Assembly: GCA_017849455.1 (NCBI GenBank)
Contig: JAFIGX010000011.1
Span: 62,001 to 126,000, forward strand
From: Pseudobacter sp.
Lineage (GTDB): Bacteria; Bacteroidota; Bacteroidia; Chitinophagales; Chitinophagaceae
Length of the DNA stretch: 64,000 nucleotides
Reading direction: 5' to 3'
Position numbers and translations under genes: made by a program. Under the pieces are notes generated by a model that was not told where the DNA came from, ran no database searches, and saw nothing but the letters and a program-made list of their open reading frames with translations. Below, piece after piece: positions 1-9,500 of the stretch. Each line of letters starts with the position of its first letter. Within the stretch, counting starts at the first letter, position 1.

Positions 1-1362
1 GTCCATGATGCTGCTGTACGAATCGGCCACGTCCACCGCATCTTCCAGGTCATCGCCCCTCTTGGGTGTCCTTTCCAACCCGATCACGAAGGATTGCATG
101 AGGGTGGCGGCATTTTCTTTGCCCATGGTGCCGAGGAAATGATTGAGGGTATTGTATCCTGCGGCCATCTTGATGAATTTGCGGAAATAGTCGCCATGCA
201 CGCTCATGATAAGGCTATCGCCCCGTGGATTGGCCATGCGCTGGAATATCCTGGGGTATACACCACTTACATAGCTGGAAGTATACAGTTCGTCTTCACT
301 CAGCACAGATATATAATACAGTTCCTGCGGGGTAAGTCCTTCCAGCCTTTTGAAACGGATATTCCCGTCATTCACATCATGCAGACCATTGATCTCCCGC
401 ACAAAATACTGGTTGGCCTTGGAAGCCATCATATCCGTCAATGCCTTCATTTCACTGGCAGTATCCCGGATGGGTGGTAGCAGTCGCGCGGCATATTCGA
501 TCCGGGTTTTCACCATCAGGCGGAAATATTTGAAATCATTGTCTTTCACGCTATCGATCTCATCGAAGGTGATCTTGCCACGCAGGAGTTGATCGAGGAA
601 AGGGAAGTACAATTGCCCGCTGCGGCTGGTAGCCATCCTGGCCACCATATTTACCAGGGTGTCGGGGTGGTTGCGGATGCGATCGCCCAGTTTATTACGG
701 GCCGGTGCATAATCATAGAGTTTCCTGATATCACGGTAGGCGGCCACCTTGATCAGGCTGTCGGCAAAATAAACATTGGGATTATCGCGGAGGGTGGGCA
801 GTATTTCATCGGGATGGAGGCCGCAGTATTTACGGAGCAGGGTGACCCTCGCCCCTGCCATGCCGGGATTATCGGCGGAATAATAGGACAAGCAGTCTAC
901 GATGATCTTGCCTACACCATATTCATTATTATCGATGACCGGCTTGATGCTTTCATTTTTCTGGTCGAGGGCGATGCTTTGTTCAAAGGCCGTTACCAGG
1001 TCGGGGGCCATGGCGGCCGGAAAATCCCTTTTTCCTTTCCGGTCATTATACCCTTTTACCATATTTTCCAGGATGCGGAGATATTTTATCTTGCCCTGGT
1101 TATTGAGGGTGGAATCCTGTTCGATCTTTTGCTGAAGCTCGTCTACCCGCCGGATCATGGCATCGGCGATCTGCAGGTTGATGGATTCATCGGGGGTGAC
1201 CTGAACGGTCCCGTCCGGTTGCAGGAGGCGCTTTTGCTCTTTGTCGATATTGTCGTGCCAAAGGGAACGCTCCCTCGCTACCTTGAAGGTATAGGCATTT
1301 TGGGCCAGGGAGGCCTGGCAGAGCAAAAGCAGCAGACTAAAGAAAGGTATAAATGGTTTCAT
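1..1362 (-). CDS. Secreted protein of unknown function (3' end outside window)
   Basis: The reading frame is open without a stop from the ATG at 1362 to the window edge, giving 454 residues, so the C-terminus is missing. The first ~21 residues form a clear signal peptide (MKPF, a Phe/Leu-rich core, then SLAQ before the mature chain), so the protein is exported to the periplasm or outer membrane. The rest is charged and predicted helical with no family motif I recognise. The codon pattern suits a real gene, whereas the opposite-strand frames here are poor. It is divergent from the response regulator, sharing a 161-base gap. Function is unknown; I am sure of the gene and its start, not of its role. 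Confidence 0.8.
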   Translation of the reverse strand, partial: MKPFIPFFSLLLLLCQASLAQNAYTFKVARERSLWHDNIDKEQKRLLQPDGTVQVTPDESINLQIADAMIRRVDELQQKIEQDSTLNNQGKIKYLRILENMVKGYNDRKGKRDFPAAMAPDLVTAFEQSIALDQKNESIKPVIDNNEYGVGKIIVDCLSYYSADNPGMAGARVTLLRKYCGLHPDEILPTLRDNPNVYFADSLIKVAAYRDIRKLYDYAPARNKLGDRIRNHPDTLVNMVARMATSRSGQLYFPFLDQLLRGKITFDEIDSVKDNDFKYFRLMVKTRIEYAARLLPPIRDTASEMKALTDMMASKANQYFVREINGLHDVNDGNIRFKRLEGLTPQELYYISVLSEDELYTSSYVSGVYPRIFQRMANPRGDSLIMSVHGDYFRKFIKMAAGYNTLNHFLGTMGKENAATLMQSFVIGLERTPKRGDDLEDAVDVADSYSSIMD

Positions 1363-1476
1363 ACGGTGGATAACTCCCTGTATTGAGAGCAAAAATACGA
1401 CCAAATGGTTGTATAGAACGGAAAATCAACAAATAGCGTATGGCATCTGTTAACAATTTCATAATCGGTCCATCAA

Positions 1477-1505
1477 TTGAAGCTTGCAGTGGAAAATTAA
1501 CTTTG
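1477..1505 (+). promoter_or_regulatory. Bacteroidota-type promoter of the response regulator
   Basis: TTG at 1477-1479 is followed after 18 bases by TAACTTTG at 1498-1505, an exact match to the Bacteroidota -7 consensus TAnnTTTG. Transcription would begin near 1511, 13 bases before the ATG at 1524. This rules out the upstream in-frame ATG at 1440 as the start. Confidence 0.65.
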
Positions 1506-1523
1506 CGTAAATTTATTGTTAAC

Positions 1524-2204
1524 ATGGACCCAAAAGGCAAGAAGATTTTAATAGCTGATGATGAGCCTGATATCCTGGAGATCATTCAATACAACCTTCA
1601 GAAAGAAGGATATGATGTTGCAACGGCGAAGGATGGGGACGATGCCCTGGTGAAAGCTAAAGCGAATCAACCCGATTTGATCGTCCTCGATATTATGATG
1701 CCCAAGAAGAATGGGGTGGAAGTTTGCGAGATACTCCGCTCACAGCCCAACTTCAAAGATACCCTGATCATCTTTCTCACCGCGCTCAATGATGAAAGCT
1801 CTCATATAAAAGGACTGGAAACAGGCGCCGATGATTATGTGAGCAAACCGATCAGTCCAAAAGTACTGGTCAGCCGCGTGAACGCCCTGTTCAGAAGGGT
1901 CAATAAAGAGCCGGAAGATAAAGTGATCCGCATCGACAACCTCGAGATCGATCCGGTCAAATTCGAAGCCAAGGTAGGCGGCAAGCCTGTTGTGCTCGCC
2001 AAGAAAGAATTCGAGCTGCTGTATTTGCTGGCATCGAGGCCCGGCCGTGTTTTCCTGCGCAACGAGATCCTGAACCATGTATGGGGCAATGATGTAATAG
2101 TGGGCGACAGGACCATCGACGTGCATATCCGGAAAGTACGCCAGAAACTTGGTGTCGATTGCATCACCACTGTTAAAGGTGTAGGGTATAAATTCGATCT
2201 GTAG
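1524..2204 (+). CDS. PhoB/OmpR-family response regulator
   Basis: This 226-residue DNA-binding response regulator has an N-terminal receiver domain (residues ~6-120) and a C-terminal winged-helix OmpR/PhoB domain (~130-226). The acidic pocket (D12, D13), phospho-acceptor D56 (LDIMMP), T86 and K108 are all present. The C-terminal RTIDVHIRKVRQKLG recognition helix and the GVGYKF wing are typical. The ATG at 1524 is chosen because a TAnnTTTG promoter at 1498-1505 lies inside the longer version. The partner kinase gene follows 121 bases downstream on the same strand. Phosphate or envelope signalling is the usual role of such pairs, but the signal cannot be read from sequence. Confidence 0.93.
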   Translation: MDPKGKKILIADDEPDILEIIQYNLQKEGYDVATAKDGDDALVKAKANQPDLIVLDIMMPKKNGVEVCEILRSQPNFKDTLIIFLTALNDESSHIKGLETGADDYVSKPISPKVLVSRVNALFRRVNKEPEDKVIRIDNLEIDPVKFEAKVGGKPVVLAKKEFELLYLLASRPGRVFLRNEILNHVWGNDVIVGDRTIDVHIRKVRQKLGVDCITTVKGVGYKFDL

Positions 2205-2325
2205 ATCCCTTCTTTAAAACACTGGGACCGTCCCTTTACCCGCCTAAATGTAAACCACTACACGCCACGTGGTTTTGTTTAGATAACTTCGTACACTAAA
2301 ATTTTTCCCTTCAGGGACCAGAGGC

Positions 2326-3375
2326 ATGTTCTCTACAAAAAACTTATCTCCGCGCCAGTTGGCCGCATTCACGGCGGGTATCCTGTCAGTGCCCATTGCT
2401 ATTGGGATCGCTGCACTGACGCGCGACTGGCGGGTAGGTCTCGGATCGCTCATTGTTGTTTTTCCAGGCAGCTATGGGCTGATCATCTTCACCCTGGAAC
2501 GCTTTATTTACAGAAAGATCAAACTCATCTACAAGCTCATCTACCAAACAAAGGCCACCAAAAAAGAAGAGGTCTATTTCAAATATATCCTTCCCCAGAA
2601 AAGCATCGACGAAGTAAGGGAAGATGTGGAAGCCTGGGGCGAAAAGAGGAACCGCGAGATAGAATCGCTCCGAAAGAATGAAGCCTATCGAAAAGAATTC
2701 CTCCAAAATCTCTCCCATGAATTCAAGACGCCCATCTTTGCGATCCAGGGTTATGTAGACACCTTGCTCGGAGGGGCAATGGATGAGGAAAAGATCAGAA
2801 AGAAATTCCTGGAGAACACAGCCAAGAACGTAGACCGCCTTGTGAACCTCGTGAATGACCTCGATGAGATCTCGAGGCTCGAGAGCGGCGAACAGTTATT
2901 GTACAAACAGAATTTCGTGATCCAGGACCTTATCCGGGAAGTGTATGATTCCCTCTCCATCAAAATGCAGGACAAGAATATCAAAACATCCATCAAGAAG
3001 GGATGCGAAGCACCGGTAACGGTCTTTGCCGATAAAGAAAAAGTGAAACAGGTGCTGATCAATCTCGTCGAGAATGCCAGCAAGTATGGAAAACAACAGG
3101 GAACGATCGTTGCCAGCATCTACAAAACCGACGACCAGCATGTGCTGATCGAGATCAGTGATGATGGCATCGGCATCGAAGGAGAACACCTCGACCGGAT
3201 CTTTGAACGTTTCTACCGAACCGATGCAGCACGCAGCCGCGATAAAGGAGGCACCGGCCTGGGCCTCGCCATTTGCAAACATATCATCGAGGCACATGGG
3301 CAGAGCATCCATGTGCGCAGCACGCCCGATGTAGGCACAACGATCGGGTTCACCCTCGAATCCAGGAGGGACTGA
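2326..3375 (+). CDS. PhoR-like sensor histidine kinase
   Basis: A 349-residue membrane histidine kinase that should phosphorylate the adjacent response regulator. Two membrane segments (about residues 13-31 and 38-57) are joined by only a few residues, so there is no periplasmic sensor domain; sensing must be intramembrane, cytoplasmic or by partner protein. HisKA holds the phospho-acceptor H131 in SHEFKTP. The ATPase domain has the N box at N250, the G1 box DDGIGI (279-284) and the G2 box GGTGLGL (308-314). The 121-base gap from the regulator holds an imperfect hairpin (AAACCAC at 2252-2258 with GTGGTTT at 2269-2275), so the two genes may be partly uncoupled. Confidence 0.93.
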   Translation: MFSTKNLSPRQLAAFTAGILSVPIAIGIAALTRDWRVGLGSLIVVFPGSYGLIIFTLERFIYRKIKLIYKLIYQTKATKKEEVYFKYILPQKSIDEVREDVEAWGEKRNREIESLRKNEAYRKEFLQNLSHEFKTPIFAIQGYVDTLLGGAMDEEKIRKKFLENTAKNVDRLVNLVNDLDEISRLESGEQLLYKQNFVIQDLIREVYDSLSIKMQDKNIKTSIKKGCEAPVTVFADKEKVKQVLINLVENASKYGKQQGTIVASIYKTDDQHVLIEISDDGIGIEGEHLDRIFERFYRTDAARSRDKGGTGLGLAICKHIIEAHGQSIHVRSTPDVGTTIGFTLESRRD

Positions 3376-3380
3376 AACAG

Positions 3381-3473
3381 GAGGTCGGAAGTATGAGGTA
3401 TGAAAATCAAAATTATTTTGAGCCTCCCACTACCGGAGACTTCTGACCTCAGACTTCAGACTTCCTACCTCAT
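3381..3473. repeat. Intergenic hairpin of 7-base tandem words (element A)
   Basis: The gap between two convergent genes is an imperfect inverted repeat. The right arm (3440-3473) reads as 7-base words of consensus GACYTCA repeated about five times. The left arm (3381-3404) reads as GAGGTNN/GAAGTNN words. The outer stem pairs 3381-3392 with 3460-3471 with one mismatch. It may serve as a bidirectional terminator; similar architecture with other words occurs at 31996-32089 and 55648-55765. Confidence 0.6.
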
Positions 3474-4133
3474 TCAAGACTTCCTTCTGTTCCGCATCGC
3501 TTCCAGGATCGAGCGCTGCTTGGCAACTTCTTCCACTTGTTTCTGCTGCTCTGCACGGTTGGCTTCGAGCTTGGTCTGCAAAGATTTGATCTTATCTAAC
3601 AGCGAAACGGAATCTTCCACCAGTCCGGCCATTTTTTTATCCGCTTTCTTCACGACCTCCATCTGTTCATTGATCTGCACTTCCAGGTGGTATGCTTCGG
3701 CAGAAGGCGCCAACCCATTCAGGAAGGACTTCGCTTCATCGACCTTATGGCGGTCTGAAGGGGTGCGGGCGCCGACATTTTCACTGGGACGGCCAACCAG
3801 CAGGTATACGACCGTGATATCTTTTTCTTTCCGGCTTTTACGTTCCACTTTGAAATGAAGATCGTTCAGCTCTGCATCGCCATCTTTCAATTTGGCGCTG
3901 CGGTATACTTCGAACCCTTTGGACTTATCCCCTTTCACACCTTTCTTGGCGAGATAATCCTTGATGACATTTTCCACTTCATCAACAGGGTAAGGCAATT
4001 CGATCACGGCGGCTACTTTGTCGCCATTGGAGTGTTCTACTTTTCCTTCGGTAGCAGTAGCCTGGCTCCGGCCCTGGTGGCTGATGAGCAAGAGCGCAAA
4101 GATAACCAGGAGGGATGACAATGTACGTTTCAT
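3474..4133 (-). CDS. Secreted coiled-coil protein of unknown function
   Basis: A 219-residue protein with an N-terminal signal peptide (MKRTLSSLLVIFALLLIS, cleavage near GRSQA). Its central ~100 residues are mixed alpha/beta. The C-terminal third, from about residue 145, is a highly charged heptad-like helix rich in Lys, Glu and Gln, predicted coiled coil. The start at 4133 is preferred over an upstream in-frame codon because it places the signal peptide at the terminus. I recognise no named family. It converges on the kinase gene with the element A hairpin between them. Likely periplasmic or envelope-associated; function unknown. Confidence 0.8.
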   Translation of the reverse strand: MKRTLSSLLVIFALLLISHQGRSQATATEGKVEHSNGDKVAAVIELPYPVDEVENVIKDYLAKKGVKGDKSKGFEVYRSAKLKDGDAELNDLHFKVERKSRKEKDITVVYLLVGRPSENVGARTPSDRHKVDEAKSFLNGLAPSAEAYHLEVQINEQMEVVKKADKKMAGLVEDSVSLLDKIKSLQTKLEANRAEQQKQVEEVAKQRSILEAMRNRRKS

Positions 4134-4228
4134 ATAGTTGACTGCTTGGTTTAGCGGTTGAAGCTGCAATATCGCATAATAATTTTAGTAACCGTCAACC
4201 ATAGGGTCGCTAATACCGGACGAACCCT

Positions 4229-4236
4229 TAATTTTG
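4229..4236 (+). promoter_or_regulatory. Promoter -7 element of the flippase gene
   Basis: TAATTTTG at 4229-4236 matches TAnnTTTG exactly, with a predicted transcript start near 4242, about 18 bases before the TTG start codon. No good TTG element is seen at the expected upstream distance. Confidence 0.5.
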
Positions 4237-4259
4237 ATAGATTTTAAAATAAGCCCTCG

Positions 4260-5795
4260 TTGAGCATCAAAAAATTAGCAGGTCAAACACTTTGGTACGG
4301 CATACCGCGTATCGTCAGCAGATTTCTCAATTTCGGCATCAGCCTGCTGGGGTTCCGGTTGTTCGATCCTAACGGGTCTTATCCTTACACACAGATCTAT
4401 GCGGTGATCCCATTCCTGAACATCCTGTTCACGTATGGCCTCGAGACCAGTTATTTCCGTTTTGCACAAACGCACGACCGGCAGAAGCTCTACAATACCC
4501 TCAATATTTCCATCATCGTTTCCACGGTCCTGTTCACGATCCTGCTGTTCATTTTCAAAACACCGCTCACCGATTTCATCGAAATGCAGAAACATCCGGA
4601 GTTCGTGACCTGGATGATCTGGATCGTTTTCTTCGATACGCTCTATACCATCCCGATGGCCAAACTCCGCCTGGAGGAGCGGCCCAGGAAATATGCGTTC
4701 ATCAATGTGTTCTCCGTATTGCTGAACATATCCCTGGTCGTTTTCTTCTATTACGTGGCCAAACCTGCTTATGAAGCCAATCCCAATTCCCTGCTGGGAC
4801 AGTTCTTCGATCCGAAGATCGGGATCGGGTATTTCATCATCTCGAACATAGTGGCAAGCGCTGTCTGCCTTCTATTATTATATAAGGAATTCATGTCCTT
4901 CCGTTTCGAATTCGACAAGGGGCTCTGGAAGGAAGTGATGCGGTATTCCTATCCGCTCATCGTGGTTGGGTTCGGTGGTATGATCAATGAAATGCTGAGC
5001 AGGCTGGTGTACCAGAAGGTATCGACCGCCAGCGTGGCCCAACGTGAATTCGAGTTGGGTGTATTCGGCGCCAATTATAAACTGGCGGTGCTGATCACCA
5101 TCTTTATCCAGATCTTCAGGCTGGCGGCAGAGCCATTCTTCTTCAACCAGTCGCGCCATGAAGGCGCACAGAAAATGTATGCGCGTGTCATGAAGTTCTT
5201 TGTGATCGCCTGTTGTTTCATGTTCCTGGTAGTGTCGCTTTTCCTCGATGCCTGGAAGGTCCTGATCGCTTCCAAACATCCTGCTTATGCGGAAGGTATC
5301 CATATTGTGCCTATCCTTTCCATGGGGAGCGTATTCCTGGGCATATATTACAATCTTTCGGTGTGGTATAAGCTCACCAACCGCAACATGACGGGCGCCT
5401 ATATCACCATCGCCGGGGCCCTGATCACCATCGGCCTCAACATCATCCTGATCCCGAAATTCAAATATATGGGTGCTGCCTGGGCCACTTTTACCTGCTA
5501 TGCGTTCATGATGGTGATCAGTTATGTACTGGGACAAAAGCACTATCCCATCCCATACCCGAAGAAAAAACTGATCACCTATATGGTGATCTGCGCTTTA
5601 TTTTACATCATCCATGAGAAGTTGATAACACCTGCTCTCACACCACATACAGCTATATTCTATTATGTGTATTATGGGAGTGCTTTTGTATTCCTGGGCC
5701 TTTTCTCCTTGCTGATCCTGAAGGTGGAAAAAAAGGAATTGCAGCGGTTACCTTATGTTGGCAAATACCTGTACAGGGGCCCCCGCCCGGCCTAA
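4260..5795 (+). CDS. Oligosaccharide flippase family protein (Wzx/MATE-like)
   Basis: A 511-residue multi-pass membrane protein with about 12-14 hydrophobic segments, beginning SIKKLAGQTLWYGIPRIVSRF, the usual opening of polysaccharide-biosynthesis flippases of the MOP superfamily. It should move lipid-linked sugars across the inner membrane for surface polysaccharide. The start is a TTG at 4260; no ATG lies nearby in frame and the family N-terminus needs these residues. It is not next to glycosyltransferase genes. Its stop overlaps the convergent MBL hydrolase gene by four bases (5792-5795). Confidence 0.88.
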   Translation: MSIKKLAGQTLWYGIPRIVSRFLNFGISLLGFRLFDPNGSYPYTQIYAVIPFLNILFTYGLETSYFRFAQTHDRQKLYNTLNISIIVSTVLFTILLFIFKTPLTDFIEMQKHPEFVTWMIWIVFFDTLYTIPMAKLRLEERPRKYAFINVFSVLLNISLVVFFYYVAKPAYEANPNSLLGQFFDPKIGIGYFIISNIVASAVCLLLLYKEFMSFRFEFDKGLWKEVMRYSYPLIVVGFGGMINEMLSRLVYQKVSTASVAQREFELGVFGANYKLAVLITIFIQIFRLAAEPFFFNQSRHEGAQKMYARVMKFFVIACCFMFLVVSLFLDAWKVLIASKHPAYAEGIHIVPILSMGSVFLGIYYNLSVWYKLTNRNMTGAYITIAGALITIGLNIILIPKFKYMGAAWATFTCYAFMMVISYVLGQKHYPIPYPKKKLITYMVICALFYIIHEKLITPALTPHTAIFYYVYYGSAFVFLGLFSLLILKVEKKELQRLPYVGKYLYRGPRPA

Positions 5796-6433
5796 GCTCT
5801 CACGAAGGGGTTATGGACCTTTTCATGCCCGATAGTGGTTTCGGGCCCATGACCGGTATATACCAGCGTATCGTTGGGTAACACATACAGTTGTTCTTTA
5901 ATACTGCGTTGCAATGTATCGAAGTCGCCCCCGGGAAGATCGGTCCGGCCAATACTTTCCCTGAACAATACATCTCCCGCGATCACGAAATCCTGCGCAT
6001 TGCAATAATAACTGATATGGCCGGGAGAATGACCGGGCGTAAACAGTACCGTTAAGAGATCATTACCCAACCGTACCGTATCACCTTCTCGTAAAAAGAT
6101 ACAATCACCTTTGTAAGGATCGAACGGCAATCCCCATCGTAAAGCAGATACAGGCGCGAAGTCGAAGACCTGTTTCTCTTTTTCGTGTAGATGAGGCTTT
6201 AACCCGTACGTGTCCGCGATGAAACGGTTGCCAAAAACATGATCGAGATGGCCATGGGTATTTAACAAATATTTAGGGCGGAGACCTTTTTCCTGTATAA
6301 ATTCTTTTAATTCATTGCGTTCATTGCCAAAATAACAGCCGGGATCGATAATGCAGCACTCCTGCATTTCATTGTAGAGGATAAAGGTGTTTTCCGCAAG
6401 AGGATTGAAAGTAAACTGCTGCACTGTGAGCAT
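5792..6433 (-). CDS. MBL-fold metallo-hydrolase (glyoxalase II-like)
   Basis: A 213-residue cytoplasmic metallo-beta-lactamase-fold hydrolase. The metal-binding THGHLDH motif sits at residues 59-65 (H60, H62, D64, H65), TPGHSPGH supplies the next histidine, GDVLF the bridging aspartate, and TGHGPET the last histidine. The layout fits the short bacterial hydroxyacylglutathione hydrolase-like branch; the true thioester substrate is unknown. It converges on the flippase gene, sharing bases 5792-5795. No partner gene is apparent. Confidence 0.9.
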   Translation of the reverse strand: MLTVQQFTFNPLAENTFILYNEMQECCIIDPGCYFGNERNELKEFIQEKGLRPKYLLNTHGHLDHVFGNRFIADTYGLKPHLHEKEKQVFDFAPVSALRWGLPFDPYKGDCIFLREGDTVRLGNDLLTVLFTPGHSPGHISYYCNAQDFVIAGDVLFRESIGRTDLPGGDFDTLQRSIKEQLYVLPNDTLVYTGHGPETTIGHEKVHNPFVRA

Positions 6434-6518
6434 GATTCGACGTTGATTTTGAGCGCAAATTGAATTTTTTTCGGTAATTCGGATTGTTTTAACTTTAAAA
6501 CATTATTAAAGACAGGCT

Positions 6519-9500
6519 ATGCAATTTCACCAGATCAAGCCAAGGATTAGGGAATTAATCGTTTTTGGGATCGTCTTGCTGCTTCATGTAGAATTGACCG
6601 CACAGGTCAATACTGTGGAATTTGGCAAAAACCGGGTGCAATTCCGGAAGTTCAAATGGCAATACTATCAATCTACCAATTTCAATACTTACTTCTACGA
6701 AAACGGTCAGCCTATCGCCAACTATGTGCTGCAGATGGCTGAACAGGAATTGCCCGGTATCGAGCAATTCGTGGAATATGGCCTACAACGCCGCGCCAAT
6801 ATCGTTATCTACAATGATTTCGATGAGCTGCAGCAGTCGAACATCGGTTTGAGCCTCGACTGGCAAACCACCGGCGGCATTACCAAACTGGTGAATAATA
6901 AGATGATCGTTTACTTTGATGGCGATCACCAGCACCTGCGTAAACAAGTGCGCCAGGGCATTGCCAGGATACTGGTAGACAATATCCTGTTCGGTGACGA
7001 CCTCGGCGAATTTGCCGCCAACCAGGCCCTGCTCGATCTGCCCAAATGGCTGGTGGACGGTTATGTGGATTATGCCGCAGAGAACTGGAGCACTGAACTG
7101 GATGACCAGTTGAAATCGGCTTTGCTGTCGGGCGATTACAAGAATTTTTACCAGTTCGCATTTGAAAAACCATTACTGGCCGGACATGGATTCTGGAACT
7201 ATATCGCCGAAAAATATAAAAAGGAGAACGTTACCTATTTCTTATATCTCGCAAGAGTATACCGCAATGTGAACACCGCTTCACAACGCATCTGCAAGAA
7301 GAAATTCAAAGATGTGCTGCGTGACTTCATGGATGAGACCGCCGAAAAATATTATAAGGACATCCGTGGCCGTCGCAATGCTCCCAAGGGTACTGTTTCC
7401 ATCACGGAAGAAGTAAAACATAACAGGGACTTTTTCCGCTTTACCGCCAACCCTGCCCCGCGCAGCATGACTTATGCAGTGGTTGAATATATCAAAGGAC
7501 AGTACCAGGTTGTTCTGTATGAAAATATGGTAGACAGGAAAGTGCTGCTGAGAACAGGCGTACGCACCAATGAAAATGAGGTGAACCCCAATTACCCGCA
7601 GTTGGCCTGGGACGGGAAAGGAACAAGGCTGGCCTGCATCTATTGGAGCGAAGGAAAGATCCATTTGTTCGTATACGATATGGTGGCGAGGTTCAAGAGA
7701 GTGAAACAGGAGATCACACCTTTCGAGCAGATCCAGGATTTTAAATTCGGGCTCGATGCCAATACCCTCCTCATTAGCGCAGTGCGCAAAGGACAATCTG
7801 ATATCTTTTTCTACAAGATCGATAAGGATAGCTACGAACAGGTGACCAACGATTCCTATGCCGACCTCGACGCATCACTCGTCTCCTTCCCCGGCAAAAC
7901 TGGTATCATCTTCTCTTCCAACAGGCCCAACCCAACTGCTAAAGGTGGAGATACCGCAGTTCCTTCCAATCATTACAATATTTTCCTCACCGATGTATAC
8001 AACAAAAGTGAATTCAGGCAGATCACTCAGCTCACCAAACTGAAATATGGCAATGCCCGCTATCCTGCGCAATACAATACATCGCATTTCACCTTCATCA
8101 GCGATGAAACAGGGATAGCCAACCGGTTTGCAGGTTTCTTCTCTACACGTCGTGCCGGATTGGATTCGGTTTATATCATTGGAGATGAAGTAATGCATAA
8201 CCCCGATGCCAAAGACCTCGATTCCACCCTGCGGGCCTGGGGTAAAAAAGAACCGGATTCCGTATTCGCTTATTCGGTGACCAATGATTCTGCCTATGTA
8301 TTCCCGCTCACCAATTACCAGAGCGGTCTGCTGGAAACCAAGATAGCAGGTGACAATGGACAGTTGAGTGAAACCAGGCAGGAAGGGAACCTGAAATTCC
8401 TGTACAAGCTGAAGATCGATGAGAATACTTTACGCCGCAGGAATGTGAATCCCAAGCCCACGGATTACCGCAAAAGGATCATGGCAGCCGATATCAGTGC
8501 ATCCGGACAGTTTATACAACCGAAAATGCCTTCATTGAAAGATACTTCGGCCAAAGATGCTTTCGAAACAGGTTTTGAAAAAGAGAAGCCCGATACCACC
8601 AAACCACCATCACTGGATAATCTTTTCCAGGGAGAAGAACCTCCCAAAGAATCGATCCTGAAAAAAGCGAAACTATTCGATTATAAACTGAAATTCTCTG
8701 TCGATAATTTCAGCGGCGGGTTCAACAATGATGTACTGATCAGCCGTTACCAGCCCTATACAGGCTCACTGCCCATTACCTTGCAGAATGGTGGCGCCTT
8801 CAATGGCATGCTGAAAGCTTCTGTCTTCGATCTTTTTGAAGATATCCGGTTCACCGGTGCGATGCGGCTGCCACTGATCGGTGGACTGGGTTCCGGAGGC
8901 GGCGCCAGTATCGGAACAGGCGGTACCAGCCTCTTCGTTCCGGTAAATCAGTCGCTCTTCGATGGGGGCAGCGAATGGTTCGCAAGAGTAGATTACCTGA
9001 AGAAAAGGCTCGACTATTCTTTGATCTATTACCGCAAAACAGAATTGGGAAATGTGCTGGGCGTTTCGGGTAATAACCCGATCCCCTATGAAGGCAAACT
9101 GATCACGAACCTGTACCAGGGTGTTATCAAATACCCCTTCGACCGTGTTCGCAGCCTCCGTCTCTCCGTAGGTATCCGCCTCGATAAAGTGGTGGTGCGC
9201 GGCGACAGGTTCGATACACTGGCTTTGAAAGCGCCTGATCTCAACAAAAAGACCTACGCGATCTCCCGCATCGAATACGTCTATGACAATGCCGTTCAGA
9301 AAGCGATGAATATCTGGAATGGTTTGCGGTATAAAATATATACAGATATCAATGGCCAGGTAAACAAACCATCAGCAGGAACAGATAAACCAGGCCGTTT
9401 TACATTCAATGCCGGGTTTGATGGCCGCTACTACTATCCCATCTATCGCAATTTCATCTGGGCAGGCCGCGTAGCAGGTGATTTCTCCTGGGGCAATCAA

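Noticed and set aside
94..1386. Long plus-strand open frames
   Set aside because: They lie opposite the secreted-protein gene that is open to the window edge on the minus strand with signal peptide and natural codon use; the plus frames have no family pattern.
1440..1523. Upstream in-frame extension of the response regulator
   Set aside because: The extension contains the exact -7 promoter element at 1498-1505 and adds 28 residues absent from the receiver-domain family.
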